Source: Corynebacterium pygosceleis
GTDB taxonomy: Bacteria > Actinomycetota > Actinomycetes > Mycobacteriales > Mycobacteriaceae
Assembly: GCF_016595275.2 (NCBI RefSeq)
Contig: NZ_JAENIQ020000002.1
Span: 1-64,000 of the forward strand
Length of the DNA: 64,000 nucleotides
Direction: 5' to 3'
Under the pieces are notes generated by a model. It was given only the letters and a program-made list of their open reading frames with translations. It had not been told where the DNA came from and made no database searches. A program made the position numbers and the translations under genes. This document shows, in pieces, positions 63,840 through 64,000 of this stretch; position 1 is the first letter of the stretch, and each line of letters begins with the position of its first letter.

Positions 63840-64000
63840 GTGACACCGGCGACGACCCCGACACGCTCGAAGTGCAGGCATAGCCCGAAAGCTGCCTTGC
63901 CACCGCCACGCCCTCCGCGAAGCGATCACCACCCGCCTCGATCATGGACATGTCGCCTGAGACTCTCATGCACCTCGCGCCTCATCGCCGCTGAGCTTCC
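63840..64000 (+). CDS. Possible start of a leaderless gene cut by the window end
   Basis: TATGCT (63827-63832) lies 7 nt before GTG 63840, the same -10/start spacing as clear genes in this window. The frame stays open for 53 codons to the edge. However, the peptide is Pro/Arg/Ser-rich and its third-position GC is lower than in neighbouring genes, so it may be noise. No domain is recognisable. Confidence 0.2.
   Translation, partial: MTPATTPTRSKCRHSPKAALPPPRPPRSDHHPPRSWTCRLRLSCTSRLIAAEL

Overview
The window is a contiguous, gene-dense, GC-rich chromosomal stretch. Gene content and order point to a high-GC Corynebacterium: an OdhI homologue with the PknG target threonines, SteA/SteB, an accessory SecA2, FtsR next to odhI, a ThiD-TenA fusion, the ndnR-nadA-nadC-nadS operon and an ndh/ufaA pair. 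Many start codons sit 5-8 nt after a TANNNT -10 box, the leaderless arrangement common in this group. I see no insertion sequence, prophage, integrase other than XerD, CRISPR array or rRNA. The only RNA gene is a tRNA-Pro(GGG).

Layout. 1-9060: an RG-rich TPR protein, a HAD phosphatase, a 65-aa protein, tlyA, NAD kinase, recN with a LexA-like operator, steA and steB. 9061-16024: pyrG, an ADP-ribose-type NUDIX hydrolase, xerD, parA, scpA, a tiny Excalibur-domain ORF, a rhodanese (sseA2) and scpB. 16018-23974: an accessory-looking block with a lipoprotein, a POT-family transporter, a heterodimeric ABC exporter pair, bioA and bioD. 24046-27265: rluB, cmk and der in overlapping order. 27266-29580: a 50-aa histidine-rich protein behind palindromic operators and flanked by strong terminators, an NhaC-like antiporter and tRNA-Pro. 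29580-36832: a YchJ protein, an alpha/beta-hydrolase/OsmC fusion, secA2, odhI, ftsR, a DUF151 nuclease and a second MerR regulator. 36929-44691 (all minus strand): gnd, a DEAD-box helicase, two CNNM/CBS membrane proteins, a glycosylase-annotated protein and a VWA protein. 44837-48841: two tandem hotdog thioesterases, thiD-tenA, a ThiE-like remnant and a methyltransferase. 48974-59518: ndh, ufaA, a histidine phosphatase, a DedA protein, an MHS-family MFS transporter, a 980-aa FAD/Fe-S dehydrogenase and a BASS transporter. 59560-64000: the NAD biosynthesis operon under an NrtR-type regulator.

Main points for a second look. (1) Perfect TGAAC-N3-GTTCA palindromes, resembling the corynebacterial BioQ operator, lie both at the bioA promoter and just inside the start of the nearby POT transporter gene. 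This suggests a proton-coupled transporter for biotin or a precursor. (2) The histidine-rich mini-protein has its own set of TTTTCAAY palindromes and looks like a metal-responsive module. (3) The ABC exporter pair has strictly complementary loss of catalytic motifs: one half lacks Walker A, the catalytic Glu and the H-loop His, and the other lacks the LSGGQ signature. (4) Several recognisable domains have lost key residues (OsmC cysteines, a VWA MIDAS, a ThiE-like core, one hotdog thioesterase, the NrtR Nudix box). (5) A 61-codon Excalibur-domain ORF starts directly after the scpA stop codon.
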